NCBI RefSeq assembly: GCF_900107195.1
Contig: NZ_FNPB01000005.1
Location: forward strand, 124,001 to 188,000
Source of the DNA: Halobellus clavatus
GTDB taxonomy: Archaea; Halobacteriota; Halobacteria; Halobacteriales; Haloferacaceae
DNA length: 64,000 bases
Direction: 5' to 3'
In this document: positions 17,169-26,297 of the stretch, in pieces
Position numbering within the stretch: the first letter of the stretch is position 1
Layout: each line of letters opens with the position of its first letter
The notes under the pieces: generated by a model
The model's input: only the letters and a program-made list of their open reading frames with translations
The model's database searches: none
Told to the model about the DNA's origin: nothing
Program-made: the position numbers and the translations under genes

Positions 17169-17519
17169 TCAGGCCACCGCCTCGTCGTCACCGAATCGAT
17201 AGCCCGAGTATCGAAGAAGTTCGGCAGCGCGATCCGGCTTCGCGAGGAGGACGTCGCGCTCGCGCGGGAGGTCGTCATCGGTAACCGAGTCGGGAACGGC
17301 GAGCGTGCCCGAGGGTACCTCCTCGTCGCCGAGCACCGGGATGTGCCCGCTGTCGAGTTTCATCACGAGTGGGGCGTCGACCCGAAAGAGTCCGTCGTCG
17401 CCGTAGAGCTGCTCGTTCACCTGCTCGTGTTCCGTCCGTTGGATCGCCGGGACGTCGCGGTCGGACGGTTCGACGTACAGTCGACCCAGGTAGTAGCTCG
17501 TGGAGAACGGTCCAAACAT
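17169..17519 (-). CDS. Conserved haloarchaeal protein, probably DUF5802
   Basis: 116 residues. It opens with MFGPFSTSYYLGRLYVEPSD and contains LDAPLVMK-like (VDAPLVMKLDSGHIPVLGDEEVPSGTLAVP) and a C-terminal VLLAKPDRAAELL helix, a pattern I associate with the haloarchaeal DUF5802 family; I cannot verify the assignment. No membrane segment or catalytic motif. The gene has its own leader with TTATCAGCC near 17550, about 30 nt upstream of the ATG. Confidence 0.75.
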   Translation of the reverse strand: MFGPFSTSYYLGRLYVEPSDRDVPAIQRTEHEQVNEQLYGDDGLFRVDAPLVMKLDSGHIPVLGDEEVPSGTLAVPDSVTDDDLPRERDVLLAKPDRAAELLRYSGYRFGDDEAVA

Positions 17520-17614
17520 CTGTGCGAGAGGTTCTCACGCATACAGGCTGATAAGTCTTTCCGGAAACCTACAAGTCGAACTACAATCAGGGGGTTCGAC
17601 GTCCGGCGATTCGG

Positions 17615-17905
17615 TCAGGTCTCGTCGTCGGTAGTCGCTGCGGTCATCGCCCAGACTGCCGTGAGTCCGAGCGCGGCGGCGGGCAGGAGCGGGAGTACCA
17701 GCAACGACGCAACGTAGGGGATGCCGACCGCCGAGAGGAGTCCCGGCCGGACGTAGATGATTCCGGGGACGACGAGCAGACAGACGACGAGCACGGCGAT
17801 CAGGACCCACCCCCGGACGCCGAAGCCGTCGTTCGTGGTATCCGCGTCGCTCTCGGTCTCGGCCCCCTCGGGGCGGTGGACGTATCCCTCGTCGTCAGCG
17901 TTCAC
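17615..17905 (-). CDS. Small two- or three-segment membrane protein
   Basis: 96 residues from a GTG that overlaps the end of the upstream MDR gene by 11 bp, which supports translational coupling. An acidic N-terminal 28 residues precede hydrophobic segments VLIAVLVVCLLVVPGII and VASLLVLPLLPAAALGLTAVWAM. No family recognised. Coupling to the oxidoreductase suggests a shared transcript rather than a shared function. Confidence 0.72.
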   Translation of the reverse strand: MNADDEGYVHRPEGAETESDADTTNDGFGVRGWVLIAVLVVCLLVVPGIIYVRPGLLSAVGIPYVASLLVLPLLPAAALGLTAVWAMTAATTDDET

Positions 17906-18947
17906 TATCGGGGATTACGACCACTTTCCCAAAGCCCTCACGGTTCTCAATCATCTCGTGTGCGCGCGCAGTCTCACTCATCGGGAGGGTCGCGCGGATC
18001 CGAGGTTCGAGCGTGCCGTCCCAGACTAATTCGAGCACCGCTTCGGCCTGCTCGGGGGTCGCCATCGTCGAGCCGATGACCTCGAGTTGATTCCAGAAGA
18101 TGCGGTTGAGCGCCGCGTCGGGGTTCGGTCCCGAGGTCGCGCCACAGGTGACGAACCGGCCGCCCTTCCGGAGACTCGCGAGCGATCCCTCGTAGGTCGC
18201 CTCGCCGACGTGGTCGACGACGACGTCGACGCCACGGCCGTCGGTGATGTCGTGTACCGCCTCGGCGAAGTCCGTGGTTTCGTAGTTGATCAGGTGGTCC
18301 GCGCCACAGTCGGCGGCGTACTGCAGTTTCCCCTCGGTCGAGGCAGTCGCGGACACTTCACAGCCAGCGTGATCGGCGATCTGGACGGCCGCGTGGCCGA
18401 CCCCGCCGGACGCCCCGTGGACCAGCACGTGTTCGCCCGCGTGGACCGCCGCGCGGTCGATCAGCATCCGCCAGGCGGTCTGAAAGACGAGCGTGGCCGA
18501 CCCGGCAACCTTCCAGGGGACGTCCTCGGGCACCGGGAGCAGATTCGCCGCCGGGACCGCGGCGTACTCCGCGTGGACGCCACGACTGTGCTCGCCGATG
18601 ATGCTGAAGTCCGGCGCGAGTGTCGGGTCGTCGCGGCGCGAGGCGATACTCCCATCCGTCGGGCCGTCGCCGCCGGTGACTCCGGCGGTGAGCGCGACGC
18701 GGTCACCGGGCTCGAACCGCGTCACGTCGGTCCCGACTTCCTCGACGACGCCGGCCATATCGCTCCCGGGGATGTGGGGGAACGCCAACTCGAATCCCAA
18801 TCCACGCCTCGTCCAGACGTCGAGGTGATTCAGTGCGGCGGCCTTGACGTCGACCAGCACCTCGTCGCGGCCGACGTCGGGGACGGGAACCTCGGTGTAC
18901 TCGATGACGTCGCGGTCGCCGTGTTCGCTGAACGTGACGGCTTTCAT
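17895..18947 (-). CDS. Zinc-free MDR-family oxidoreductase (quinone reductase-like)
   Basis: 350 residues from the ATG at 18947 (MKAVTFSEHGDRDVIEY); the frame is open further upstream but Arg-rich there. The GroES-like domain has AALNHLDVWTRRGL and IPGSDMAGVVEEVG; the NAD(P)-binding motif is LVHGASGGVGHAAVQIADHAG near residue 170. The catalytic-zinc Cys of alcohol dehydrogenases is replaced in NHLDVW, and the structural four-Cys loop is missing, so it belongs with quinone oxidoreductases/crotonyl reductases. A loop GVTGGDGPTDGSIASRRDDPTL near residue 95 is unusual. Divergent from dnaJ by 121 bp. Confidence 0.85.
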   Translation of the reverse strand: MKAVTFSEHGDRDVIEYTEVPVPDVGRDEVLVDVKAAALNHLDVWTRRGLGFELAFPHIPGSDMAGVVEEVGTDVTRFEPGDRVALTAGVTGGDGPTDGSIASRRDDPTLAPDFSIIGEHSRGVHAEYAAVPAANLLPVPEDVPWKVAGSATLVFQTAWRMLIDRAAVHAGEHVLVHGASGGVGHAAVQIADHAGCEVSATASTEGKLQYAADCGADHLINYETTDFAEAVHDITDGRGVDVVVDHVGEATYEGSLASLRKGGRFVTCGATSGPNPDAALNRIFWNQLEVIGSTMATPEQAEAVLELVWDGTLEPRIRATLPMSETARAHEMIENREGFGKVVVIPDSER

Positions 18948-19068
18948 ACCCCGCCTCTCGTCCGGCGGGTACAAAAGTGTACGAGCGACCGCCCGCTCGC
19001 TCTCATCCGCGCGGCTCCGCCGACCCGGTCCGTTGAAGTACCTCAACCGATTACGACTCCGACAACGA

Positions 19069-20238
19069 ATGAGCGAGGACTTCTACGACGTGCTCGGTGT
19101 CTCCCGGGACGCGTCCGAGGACGAGATCAAGCAGGCCTATCGAAAGAAGGCCGCTGAGTACCACCCGGACGTCTCCGACGAGGCCGACGCCGAGGAGAAG
19201 TTCAAGAAGATCAAGAAGGCCAAAGAGGTCCTCACCGACGACGAGAAGCGCCAGATGTACGACCAGCTGGGCCACGAGCGCTTCGAGCAGGCCGAGAAAC
19301 GCGGTGGCGTCGGTGGCGGCGGCGCGGGTGGGCGCGGTCGCGGTCAGGGGGACCCGTTCGGCGGGATGGGCGGCGGCGGCCAGGGCAGTCCCTTCGAGGA
19401 CATCTTCAATCAGTTCTTCGGCGGCCGCGGAGGCGGTGCCCAGGGTCGGGACCGCCCCCGACAGGGACAGAACCTCCGGACCCAGGTCTCACTCGACCTC
19501 AGTGAGGTCTACGAGGGCGTCGAAAAGCAGTTCACAGTCGCCCGTCCGGAACGGTGCTCGGAGTGTAACGGCCGTGGGCATCCCGCGGACGCCGACGTCA
19601 CCACCTGTCCGGAGTGCAACGGCCGTGGCCAGACGACGACTGTTCGCGACACGCCGCTGGGGCGGGTCCAGCAGACCCAGAGCTGTCCGCGGTGTGATGG
19701 CTCGGGCGAGACCGTCAGCGAGACCTGTTCGGTCTGTGGCGGGGACGGCGTCACCCGCGAGGAGGCGACCCTCTCGGTGGACATCCCCGCCGGGATCCGC
19801 GACGGGCAGACCCTCCGGATGGAAGGCGAAGGTGCGCCGGGCGAGAACGGCGGCCCCAAGGGCGACCTGCTGATCGACGTCTCGGTTCGCGATCACGACG
19901 CGTTCGAACGCGACGGCGACGACCTCTATCACCGACACGCGATCTCGTTCCCGAAGGCGGTGTTCGGGGCGACCGTCGAAGTCCCGACCGTCGAGGGGAC
20001 GACCGAACTGGAGATCCCCGCAGGGACCCAGAGCGGCGAGGAGTTCCGGATCCGTAACGAGGGAATGCCCCACCTCCGCGGCCGCGGCCACGGCGACCTC
20101 TACGTCCAAGTGCAGGTCGTGACGCCCGAGGACCTCAATCAGGAGCAAAAAGAGGCGCTGGAAGCCTTTGCCGAAGCCGGCGGCGAGGACATCGAGATCA
20201 GCGAGGGCTTCTTCGAGAAGATCAAGAACTCGTTTTGA
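19069..20238 (+). CDS. dnaJ: Chaperone protein DnaJ
   Basis: 389 residues, the normal length for type I DnaJ. J domain at residues 1-68 with HPD in AAEYHPDVSD, a Gly/Phe-rich region (75-135), four zinc-finger repeats CSECNGRG, CPECNGRG, CPRCDGSG and CSVCGGDG (about residues 162-225), and the C-terminal substrate-binding domains with VEVPTVEGTTELEIPAGTQ. It stimulates DnaK ATPase and binds unfolded clients. The ATG at 19069 is chosen because upstream sequence is non-coding in style. DnaK and GrpE are not in the window. Confidence 0.97.
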   Translation: MSEDFYDVLGVSRDASEDEIKQAYRKKAAEYHPDVSDEADAEEKFKKIKKAKEVLTDDEKRQMYDQLGHERFEQAEKRGGVGGGGAGGRGRGQGDPFGGMGGGGQGSPFEDIFNQFFGGRGGGAQGRDRPRQGQNLRTQVSLDLSEVYEGVEKQFTVARPERCSECNGRGHPADADVTTCPECNGRGQTTTVRDTPLGRVQQTQSCPRCDGSGETVSETCSVCGGDGVTREEATLSVDIPAGIRDGQTLRMEGEGAPGENGGPKGDLLIDVSVRDHDAFERDGDDLYHRHAISFPKAVFGATVEVPTVEGTTELEIPAGTQSGEEFRIRNEGMPHLRGRGHGDLYVQVQVVTPEDLNQEQKEALEAFAEAGGEDIEISEGFFEKIKNSF

Positions 20239-20346
20239 GCACGACTGAGGACGCCGTGACCGGCGGACTGCACCCCTGACCGCGGCTGAATGGCCGGGAG
20301 GTGCGGTTCCGATTCGTTTATTTGTCAAACGAACGTACCTTTCGCT

Positions 20347-20610
20347 ATGGCGGGACGGAAACAGAACGTCGGTCGCCGCGACCGAATCGTACGAGCGATT
20401 CTCACGCCAATCGCTGTCGGACTCGCGGTCTGGCTCTTTTATTCGCTCCCACAGGACCCGAGTACGTTCGCAGCGATCGGTGTGCTTGCGGTACTCGCCT
20501 TTATTCTCGGAACCGGTGCGATCACCGGGACCTGTGGAGTGTACGCTGCGGTCGGTATCGATACGTGCAGTTGCGAGACCGACTATGCTAACGGGAACAT
20601 CTGGGGGTGA
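20347..20610 (+). CDS. DUF2892 (YgaP-like) membrane protein
   Basis: 87 residues from the ATG at 20347. NVGRRDRIVRAILTPIAVGLAVWLFY followed by a second segment and GAITGTCGVYAAVGIDTC matches the DUF2892 membrane hairpin with its conserved CxxYxxxGI/xTC end. In bacteria such hairpins are often fused to rhodanese domains; here it stands alone. It ends 8 bp before the convergent glycosyltransferase gene. Confidence 0.85.
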   Translation: MAGRKQNVGRRDRIVRAILTPIAVGLAVWLFYSLPQDPSTFAAIGVLAVLAFILGTGAITGTCGVYAAVGIDTCSCETDYANGNIWG

Positions 20611-20618
20611 CCGGCCGC

Positions 20619-21848
20619 TCAGCCGTCCCCTGAGGTCGTCGTCGAATCTGAATTTCCGTTCGGCGTAACAGCCTCTTCTTCCAGGTCGGGATTCAAGTCG
20701 TAGAGCGTCTCCATATCGACCCTGCCGGGCGTCTTCTCGGTGATTTTGAAGTCCCGTGCCGGCCGGATCACCCCCCACAGCGCTCCGACCGCGTGGAGTG
20801 CGACGACCACCGGTGTCAGCACGAGGTACACCGGCCACTTCTCGGGATACGTCCGGTACTCGACCATCCCGGCAATCATATACACGAACAGCATACTGAA
20901 CAGGGCGATCGAGGTGATCTGATAGAGGGTGTGCTGTGGGAGGAACGTCGGGTACAGAAACGCCAGTACTGACAGCAGTGGTATCACCGGCGACAGCGTC
21001 CACGTGAGTATCCGCGTGAACTGCAGCGGGAGATACCGGCGTGGGAGCCGATGCATATCTCGGATCGTCCCCGACATCCACCGCCGTCGCTGATTGAACA
21101 TCTCCCGGAGCGACGGTGGGGCCTGGTTTCTGAATCGCCTGTTGAGCAACCGATACTCGAAGCGGCCCCCCTGCCGGTCCACGTACTCTGCGGCCCGCCA
21201 GATAAACGTCGTATCCTCGGTGATCGTCGGGACGTCCCAGGTGACCTGATTCTCTAGTTCGTGACGGACGGCGACGGCGCCACCCCACGCATACAGCGGG
21301 TAGGCCATCCGATGAAAGGCGCGCTGTTCGCGCTGATAGCCGACCCGAAACACCTCACAGAGGTAGACGAACCACGACCCGGTTCGGAGCGGGTGTTCGG
21401 AGATCTGGATCAGATCCGCCGCCGGAAGCCCCTCGAAGTTGACCATAATACTGTCCTCGTCGAGATACAGGACGTACTCCTGTGCACAGTCGAGGTGCTG
21501 CCGAGCCCACTCGATCGCTCGGCCCTTCTTTTGCGCCTCACTCTCGAAATCGTCGGGCACGACGTGGACGGTTGCACCGTCGATGTCCATTTCGGCCTCG
21601 GCAATCACCTTCGTTTCGGCGATCTGCTCTGGGACCGAGTTCACGGTCACCTGCACCGTCGACGGCGAGTTGTACGTCAGAATGCGCACCTGAATACTGT
21701 CCAGGCCGATCTCGGTCTCGTCGTCGGCCCGCCATCCGTAGGCCAGCACAGTCACTTCGAGGAGCCACCAGAGCGAGGATACGCCGTACAGGACCAGCGT
21801 CACCCAGAACACGAGCGCGATCGCTGATTGCGCTATCGGTCCAAGCAC
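20619..21848 (-). CDS. Membrane glycosyltransferase, family 2 (egghead/cellulose synthase-like)
   Basis: 409 residues from a GTG. An N-terminal membrane segment (residues 10-35) is followed by the GT-A domain: YLDEDSIM (the DxD-type metal site) near residue 150, TITEDTTFIWRA (base region) and QRRRWMSGTI (QxxRW, acceptor/processive motif) near residue 255. Four C-terminal membrane segments follow, and a Thr/Ser-rich cytosolic tail. This layout fits a processive or lipid-linked sugar transferase that moves sugar from a nucleotide donor at the membrane; the nearest well-known relative is the egghead mannosyltransferase group. No other polysaccharide genes surround it. Confidence 0.82.
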   Translation of the reverse strand: MLGPIAQSAIALVFWVTLVLYGVSSLWWLLEVTVLAYGWRADDETEIGLDSIQVRILTYNSPSTVQVTVNSVPEQIAETKVIAEAEMDIDGATVHVVPDDFESEAQKKGRAIEWARQHLDCAQEYVLYLDEDSIMVNFEGLPAADLIQISEHPLRTGSWFVYLCEVFRVGYQREQRAFHRMAYPLYAWGGAVAVRHELENQVTWDVPTITEDTTFIWRAAEYVDRQGGRFEYRLLNRRFRNQAPPSLREMFNQRRRWMSGTIRDMHRLPRRYLPLQFTRILTWTLSPVIPLLSVLAFLYPTFLPQHTLYQITSIALFSMLFVYMIAGMVEYRTYPEKWPVYLVLTPVVVALHAVGALWGVIRPARDFKITEKTPGRVDMETLYDLNPDLEEEAVTPNGNSDSTTTSGDG

Positions 21849-22274
21849 CCGCCTCCTCCGATCCGGACCATCACTGGCGTCGCCCCGTGATACCCCGTCC
21901 TGTTATTTCGATCACTGTTTTTCGGACCGCAACGTCGATTACGCGCACGCGACTCGACGATTCTACCTCACGGATCGGACGCATAGATTTTTTCGCTTTT
22001 CCACGGCACCGCGACTCCCTGCCTCAGATCATTCGTGCCTTCGACGTCGGAGCCGCCTGCATCCGGTCCCTCCACCTGTGACCGCCTGTTTCGACCGACC
22101 CCGGAGGCAGTGTCCAAACCGAGCGGGTCTCGCCACTGCTCTCCGAGCAAAGAGGAAGTGACCGGGTCCGACCGACTCCAGTCCGCGCCACCGACTCTCG
22201 ACTCGACCAGAAACTGTTGAGCGCCGTGGGATGTCTGACGGTCACTTTTGTCGTTCCAGAACGACTCCGTTCGT
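21849..22274. other. 426-bp intergenic region
   Basis: No convincing gene. It probably holds the promoter of the glycosyltransferase (minus strand) close to 21880-21920, where AAAACAGTG and AATAAC stretches occur, and the promoter of the next plus-strand gene. A Ser-rich open frame on the minus strand (21968-22381) runs into the real gene and is not coding-like. An ATTTTTTCGC T-run at about 21988 could be a plus-strand terminator. Confidence 0.4.
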
Positions 22275-22694
22275 ATGAGCGAGGAAACATCAGACGCAGA
22301 CACAGGCACAGACCAGCAGCCCTCCAGTGACTCCGACAGCGCCGCTCCCGACACGGAGACCTCCGACGAGTCCCCGCTCACGATTGCGCTCCCTGACGGC
22401 AGCGAGAGCGTTTCGGATGCGATTATCGCTCACCGCGAGATGCTCTCCGAACCGCGCGATCACGGGCTGGCGACCGAGCAAGACATCACCCACCTCTCCG
22501 AGGCGGTCGAAGGACTTTCGACAGACATCGAGGGGCTCAGCCAACAGTACGAGGAGGACCGACCAGCGATCACCGAGTTGCAGAACGTCGTCGAGCAACA
22601 ACAACGACAGATCCGCGAACTGCAGTCGATGGTCACCTCGCTCGCTGAGATCCTGGGAACGGAGACGGAGTGGCAGACGTTCGACGACTCGTAG
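22275..22694 (+). CDS. Hypothetical acidic coiled-coil protein
   Basis: 139 residues from the ATG at 22275. The first 35 residues are a Ser/Asp/Glu-rich disordered tail; LTIALPDGSESVSDAIIAHREMLSEP is an ordered stretch, and residues 75-130 (HLSEAVEGLSTDIEGLSQQYEEDRPAITELQNVVEQQQRQ) form a coiled coil. No signal or membrane segment. Family not recognised; the strong acidity and regular heptads support a real protein. Confidence 0.65.
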   Translation: MSEETSDADTGTDQQPSSDSDSAAPDTETSDESPLTIALPDGSESVSDAIIAHREMLSEPRDHGLATEQDITHLSEAVEGLSTDIEGLSQQYEEDRPAITELQNVVEQQQRQIRELQSMVTSLAEILGTETEWQTFDDS

Positions 22695-22876
22695 GCGATT
22701 CCTGCGCGCGGTAGCCGCCGTCGCACCGTACGGATGGGGTCCTTCTTCCGCGCTGGGAGCCGCCTCACCCGTCGGGCCGTCAGTCCCTCTGTGTGTCGAC
22801 GGCCGCACTCGTCGGCTCCGATCCCGTCCGGACCGCAGTCCGAACGGTTATGCCTATCTGGAGCCAAATTAAAGAA

Positions 22877-23104
22877 ATGGCACCCGCTACCTCCACTGCC
22901 GAGCGACAGCCGCCCGACAAGGTGACGCTCTACTGTCCTGACTGCGGTCACGAAAGTCGTATCAACGGCGACTGGGTCCTTCACGTACTCGCCGAATCAC
23001 TCATTTACGAGTGTCCGAACTGCGGCGGCGTGATCGACTCCCGCCGGGACGAAAAAGCGCTGACCGAAACGGCCACTGGCGCGCTCCAGTTCGCCGAGAA
23101 CTGA
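22877..23104 (+). CDS. Small zinc-ribbon protein
   Basis: 75 residues from the ATG at 22877, chosen because a TATA-like TTATGCC (22848-22854) sits 23-29 nt upstream, right for a leaderless message. Two CxxC knuckles, YCPDCGHES (near residue 20) and YECPNCGG (near 50), make one zinc ribbon with WVLHVLAESLI between. Such one-domain haloarchaeal ribbons bind nucleic acid or proteins; the partner is unknown. Confidence 0.78.
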   Translation: MAPATSTAERQPPDKVTLYCPDCGHESRINGDWVLHVLAESLIYECPNCGGVIDSRRDEKALTETATGALQFAEN

Positions 23105-23331
23105 GGTGGACACGGACGGGTCCGTGCTCTTACGTCGACCCGATGAAGCCCAGTCAGCTGCTTCGATCTGTTACTGCGCCAGCGGGTCGAGCGTCGTCCC
23201 GACCCCTCACCGACTCGAGCGCTGTCAGACGCGAGTCTGGCCTTCGAGGACATCCAGCACTGGCAACGCACCGTCGAGTTCCCATCTCCTTTCAGTACAC
23301 CGACCGCCGCGTGTCTCCGGTAGACCCTGAT

Positions 23332-24141
23332 TCAATCAGACGATCGCCAGGCGGTCGCAGCCGCTTCGATCACCGCCACGGCGTCTCGACTTCCGGCTGC
23401 GTCACCCTTCTCGAAGTCGTCCTCGGTCTGTCCCAGTTGGTTCGTCACGTGCGCGAAGCACACAACTGGCCGCTCTCGAACCTCCGCAAACGTGTACAAT
23501 GCCGCTGCCTCCATCTCGACGGCGAGGATCTCTTCGGATCGTGCACGCGCAATCGCCGTCTCCGTCTCTCGAAACGGCGCGTCAGTCGTCCACGTGGCTC
23601 CCGTGTACACCGGCCGAGAGACGCGTCTGCAGGCCTCTTCGACCGACGCGCCGAGTTCGTCATCGAGCGCTGCGTAGCGACCTTCGGATCGATAGTGATG
23701 GCTCGTTCCTTCGTCGCGGAGCGCCCGTTCGATGAGCACGAAGTAGGGCGGGTCATCTTTGGGCACGATCTGTCCGGACGAGGTGACACTGATGAGGAAC
23801 TCACAGCCGGCAGCGAACAGTTGCTCCGCCAGTAGCACAGCGAACGATGCCCCCACAGCACACCCGACGATTCCGAACTCCTCGCCGTTTCGCTCGAACC
23901 GATAGAGATCCGTGTGATAGCCCGGCCACGCGTCGTCTTTCCGTGCGTCTCCAGCGGCCTTCAGTTGGCGCACGATGTCTCCGTCCGGATCGAGGACACA
24001 GACGTCCGGAACTGGTCGCTCGGAGAGGTCTTTTTGCTGTCGGGCGTTGTCCAGCAGGGCTTTCGGTGTGAACACGGACGGTTCGTCGTATTCCTTCGCA
24101 TCAAAAAGCGGAGACGAGTCCGAATCGGGTCCGTCAGTCAT
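23332..24141 (-). CDS. Nucleoside phosphorylase (uridine phosphorylase type)
   Basis: 269 residues from the ATG at 24141 (a GTG 15 nt upstream is possible). Family motifs: GCAVGASFAVLLAEQLFAAGCEFLISVTSSGQI near residue 95, the base-binding GATWTTDAPFRET, and the ribose-binding AVEMEAAALYTFA near residue 215. These enzymes split nucleosides with phosphate to base and ribose 1-phosphate. The N-terminal 45 residues (FTPKALLDNARQQKDL) are longer than in bacterial Udp, a feature of the haloarchaeal group. It is alone on its transcript; nucleobase specificity cannot be read off. Confidence 0.87.
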   Translation of the reverse strand: MTDGPDSDSSPLFDAKEYDEPSVFTPKALLDNARQQKDLSERPVPDVCVLDPDGDIVRQLKAAGDARKDDAWPGYHTDLYRFERNGEEFGIVGCAVGASFAVLLAEQLFAAGCEFLISVTSSGQIVPKDDPPYFVLIERALRDEGTSHHYRSEGRYAALDDELGASVEEACRRVSRPVYTGATWTTDAPFRETETAIARARSEEILAVEMEAAALYTFAEVRERPVVCFAHVTNQLGQTEDDFEKGDAAGSRDAVAVIEAAATAWRSSD

Positions 24142-24356
24142 ATGATTCGTGTTCACGCAACCCAGCCAAGGATATTGCGGTCACCCGGCTGGGCCCTCTC
24201 CCCACTCCGATGGTGGCGGTCGCCGGAGCAGCAGTCTCGACGGGGTCATCACCGGGGATCCCACAGACGACCGCCCCGCCAACCCCGTGTCGAGCGGGAG
24301 TAACTGATCGCGGTCCGAGCTGAACGGCGCACGGGTTGCCAGTCGTCTGTTGGCAG

Positions 24357-25091
24357 CTAATCGGCAGCCTGCTCGGCCCGTCGTGTCTCTTCGATCTGGA
24401 GCGGGTCGGCCGTGGACGTCGCGGTGACAAGGCGTAAGAACTGTCCCGCGTTCGTGAGCAGTTTGTTCTCTGCCTTTCGGAGGTGCTCTTCGTACGTCGA
24501 CCGAGCGACGGCGGTCTGATCGGCCAGATCTCGAAGCGAGGTCTGCCGCGGCTGCTCGTAGTAGCCACTTTCCAGGGCCAACTGGAGTGCTGCCAACTGC
24601 CGGTCGGTGATGCTCTCGAACAGTTGACTTGCCGGAGCCAGCATACTGTGGGGAATCTGCGTCTCTGAGATCGAGGTCTTCGAGAGCAACTCGATCTCCC
24701 TGTCAGCCCGCAACTCGCCGAGCAGCGCTCGAATGTCTGCACTGTCGAAGGCGACCATCGTATAGTGCTCCCAGCCCTGGCGGTAGATCGTCGGCGACTG
24801 ATACAGACAGTTGTGTTCCTCGAAGCGATCGATGATCGACTGTTCGAGGGAGCAGAGACAGGACTGCGTGACGACGTGGTAGCCGTCGTCGTCTTTCGAT
24901 TCGTGCAGAATCGTTCCGAGTTCGTCGATGTCCTCACGCAACTCGGCAGTCGGTGTCGCTTCTGCGGTGATCTCGAGTACTTGGCAGTCGCTCAGGGGCC
25001 ACTCACGGATGGTCAGATCCGGGTGACGCTCGGAGAGCTGCCGGTATGGACACTCGTGTTTGACCCGGACGGAGGCCTCGTACAGACTCAC
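24357..25091 (-). CDS. HTH-10 (Bat-type) transcriptional regulator, Cys-containing
   Basis: 244 residues from a GTG. The C-terminal HTH_10 domain (about residues 165-225) is seen in ITDRQLAALQLALESGYYEQPRQTSLRDLADQTAVARSTYEEHLRKAENKLL. The N-terminal sensor region carries five cysteines: C14 (HECPYRQLSE), C36, C78-x-C80 (QSCLCS) and C95. The gene is divergent from the rhodanese-metallo-beta-lactamase fusion and transporter, so it probably regulates them; the cysteines would suit a persulfide or metal signal. That link is inferred, not shown. Promoter: TTACAAAG at about 25101-25108 on the minus strand is close to the start, so the TATA may lie further up. Confidence 0.83.
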   Translation of the reverse strand: MSLYEASVRVKHECPYRQLSERHPDLTIREWPLSDCQVLEITAEATPTAELREDIDELGTILHESKDDDGYHVVTQSCLCSLEQSIIDRFEEHNCLYQSPTIYRQGWEHYTMVAFDSADIRALLGELRADREIELLSKTSISETQIPHSMLAPASQLFESITDRQLAALQLALESGYYEQPRQTSLRDLADQTAVARSTYEEHLRKAENKLLTNAGQFLRLVTATSTADPLQIEETRRAEQAAD

Positions 25092-25123
25092 ACGAACGAC
25101 TTTGTAATGGCGATGATTAACAG

Positions 25124-25152
25124 TGCCGGTTATGTCCGGCAGCGCCTATATG
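25124..25152 (+). promoter_or_regulatory. Inverted repeat and TATA box in front of the rhodanese-MBL gene
   Basis: A perfect 6-bp dyad TGCCGG (25124-25129) / CCGGCA (25136-25141) with a 6-nt spacer lies just upstream of CTATATG (25146-25152), which is about 29-35 nt before the ATG at 25181. Within the 89-bp gap between divergent genes it is the best candidate site for the neighbouring HTH regulator. A weaker GAGGATCCCTC dyad lies at 25154-25164. Confidence 0.5.
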
Positions 25153-25180
25153 CGAGGATCCCTCGTATTCGGGAGTACCG

Positions 25181-26293
25181 ATGCAGGAGATTTCACCGGA
25201 AGCACTCAGCGAACGGTTGCACACTGGCGACGACGGCCCGCTCGTCCTCGACATTCGCCACGAAGCGGACTTCGAGGAGTGGCACATTCCGGGGAGCGTC
25301 CACGTCGACGTCTACGACGAACTGACTGCGGGCTCTGCACAGGCCGCTGAAGCCCTCTCAGACCTCCCCCGTGACGAACAGATCGTTACCGTCTGTGCTG
25401 CCGGTGTCGTCTCGGAGACCGCGACGGAAGTGCTCCAGACGCTGGGCTACGACGCGGTGACGCTCACCGACGGAATGAACGGTTGGAGCCGTGTCCACCG
25501 GCACGCACCAGTGCCGGTCGACCTCGATGGCACGCTCATTCAGGTCGCACGGCCGGGGACGGGCTGTCTCTCGCATCTGCTCATCTCGGACGGCGAAGCC
25601 GCAGTCTTCGACCCGTCACAGTACCTCGACGAGTACGAAGCGATTCTCGACGAGTACGACGTCGAACTCACCGGTGTCTTCGACACCCACGCCCACGCGG
25701 ATCACGTCTCCGGCGCTGCGGAACTCGCCGACCGACACGGCGTCCCGTACTACCTCCACCCGAAAGACGCGCTCGCAATCGATGCGACGCCAGCCGAGGA
25801 CGGACAAACTGTAACAGTCGGCAGTCTCGACATCGAGGTCATTCACACGCCGGGACACAGCGAGGGCAGCGTCTCGTTCGACATCGACGGTGCCGCCCTG
25901 CTCACGGGCGATACACTCTTCCACGAGAGCGTGGGACGCGTCGAACTCGGTGTGGAAGCGGGAATCGAAGACTCCGACGTTGAGCAGAACGCCGCGACGC
26001 TCTATGAGAGCCTGCAGCGCCTGCTGGACCGACCGGACGACGCGGTTGTCCTGCCAGCACACGACCCTGGCTCGCCTGACCCGCCGGTGACCGCGACACT
26101 CGCGGCGGTCAGCGACCGGAACGACGAACTCGGCCGCGACCGCGCGGATTTCGTCACAGCACTCGCCTCGGACATCCCGGAGCATCCCCCGAACTTCGAG
26201 CGCGTCAAGCGAACGAATGTCGGTCGAGAGGCAGTTCCCGCCGACGAGTTGGCTGAACTGGAACTGGGCCCCAACAACTGCGCCGCCGAGTGA
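25181..26293 (+). CDS. Rhodanese-metallo-beta-lactamase fusion, persulfide dioxygenase-like
   Basis: 370 residues. Residues 1-107 are a rhodanese domain with the active-site loop starting at C72 (TVCAAGVVS). Residues 115-370 are a metallo-beta-lactamase fold with THAHADH (169-175), the metal-bridging GD in LLTGDTLF and PAHDPG. The tail HPPNFERVKRTN matches the conserved end of ETHE1-type persulfide dioxygenases, which oxidise glutathione or low-molecular-weight persulfide to sulfite. Known bacterial fusions mostly have the rhodanese after the MBL; here it comes first. The protein ends LGPNNCAAE with a C-terminal Cys. The MFS gene follows by 4 bp. Confidence 0.85.
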   Translation: MQEISPEALSERLHTGDDGPLVLDIRHEADFEEWHIPGSVHVDVYDELTAGSAQAAEALSDLPRDEQIVTVCAAGVVSETATEVLQTLGYDAVTLTDGMNGWSRVHRHAPVPVDLDGTLIQVARPGTGCLSHLLISDGEAAVFDPSQYLDEYEAILDEYDVELTGVFDTHAHADHVSGAAELADRHGVPYYLHPKDALAIDATPAEDGQTVTVGSLDIEVIHTPGHSEGSVSFDIDGAALLTGDTLFHESVGRVELGVEAGIEDSDVEQNAATLYESLQRLLDRPDDAVVLPAHDPGSPDPPVTATLAAVSDRNDELGRDRADFVTALASDIPEHPPNFERVKRTNVGREAVPADELAELELGPNNCAAE

Positions 26294-26297
26294 ACCG

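Noticed and set aside
19489-21288. 599-residue minus-strand frame across dnaJ and the glycosyltransferase
   Set aside because: It crosses two well-supported genes in other frames and has no recognisable domain.
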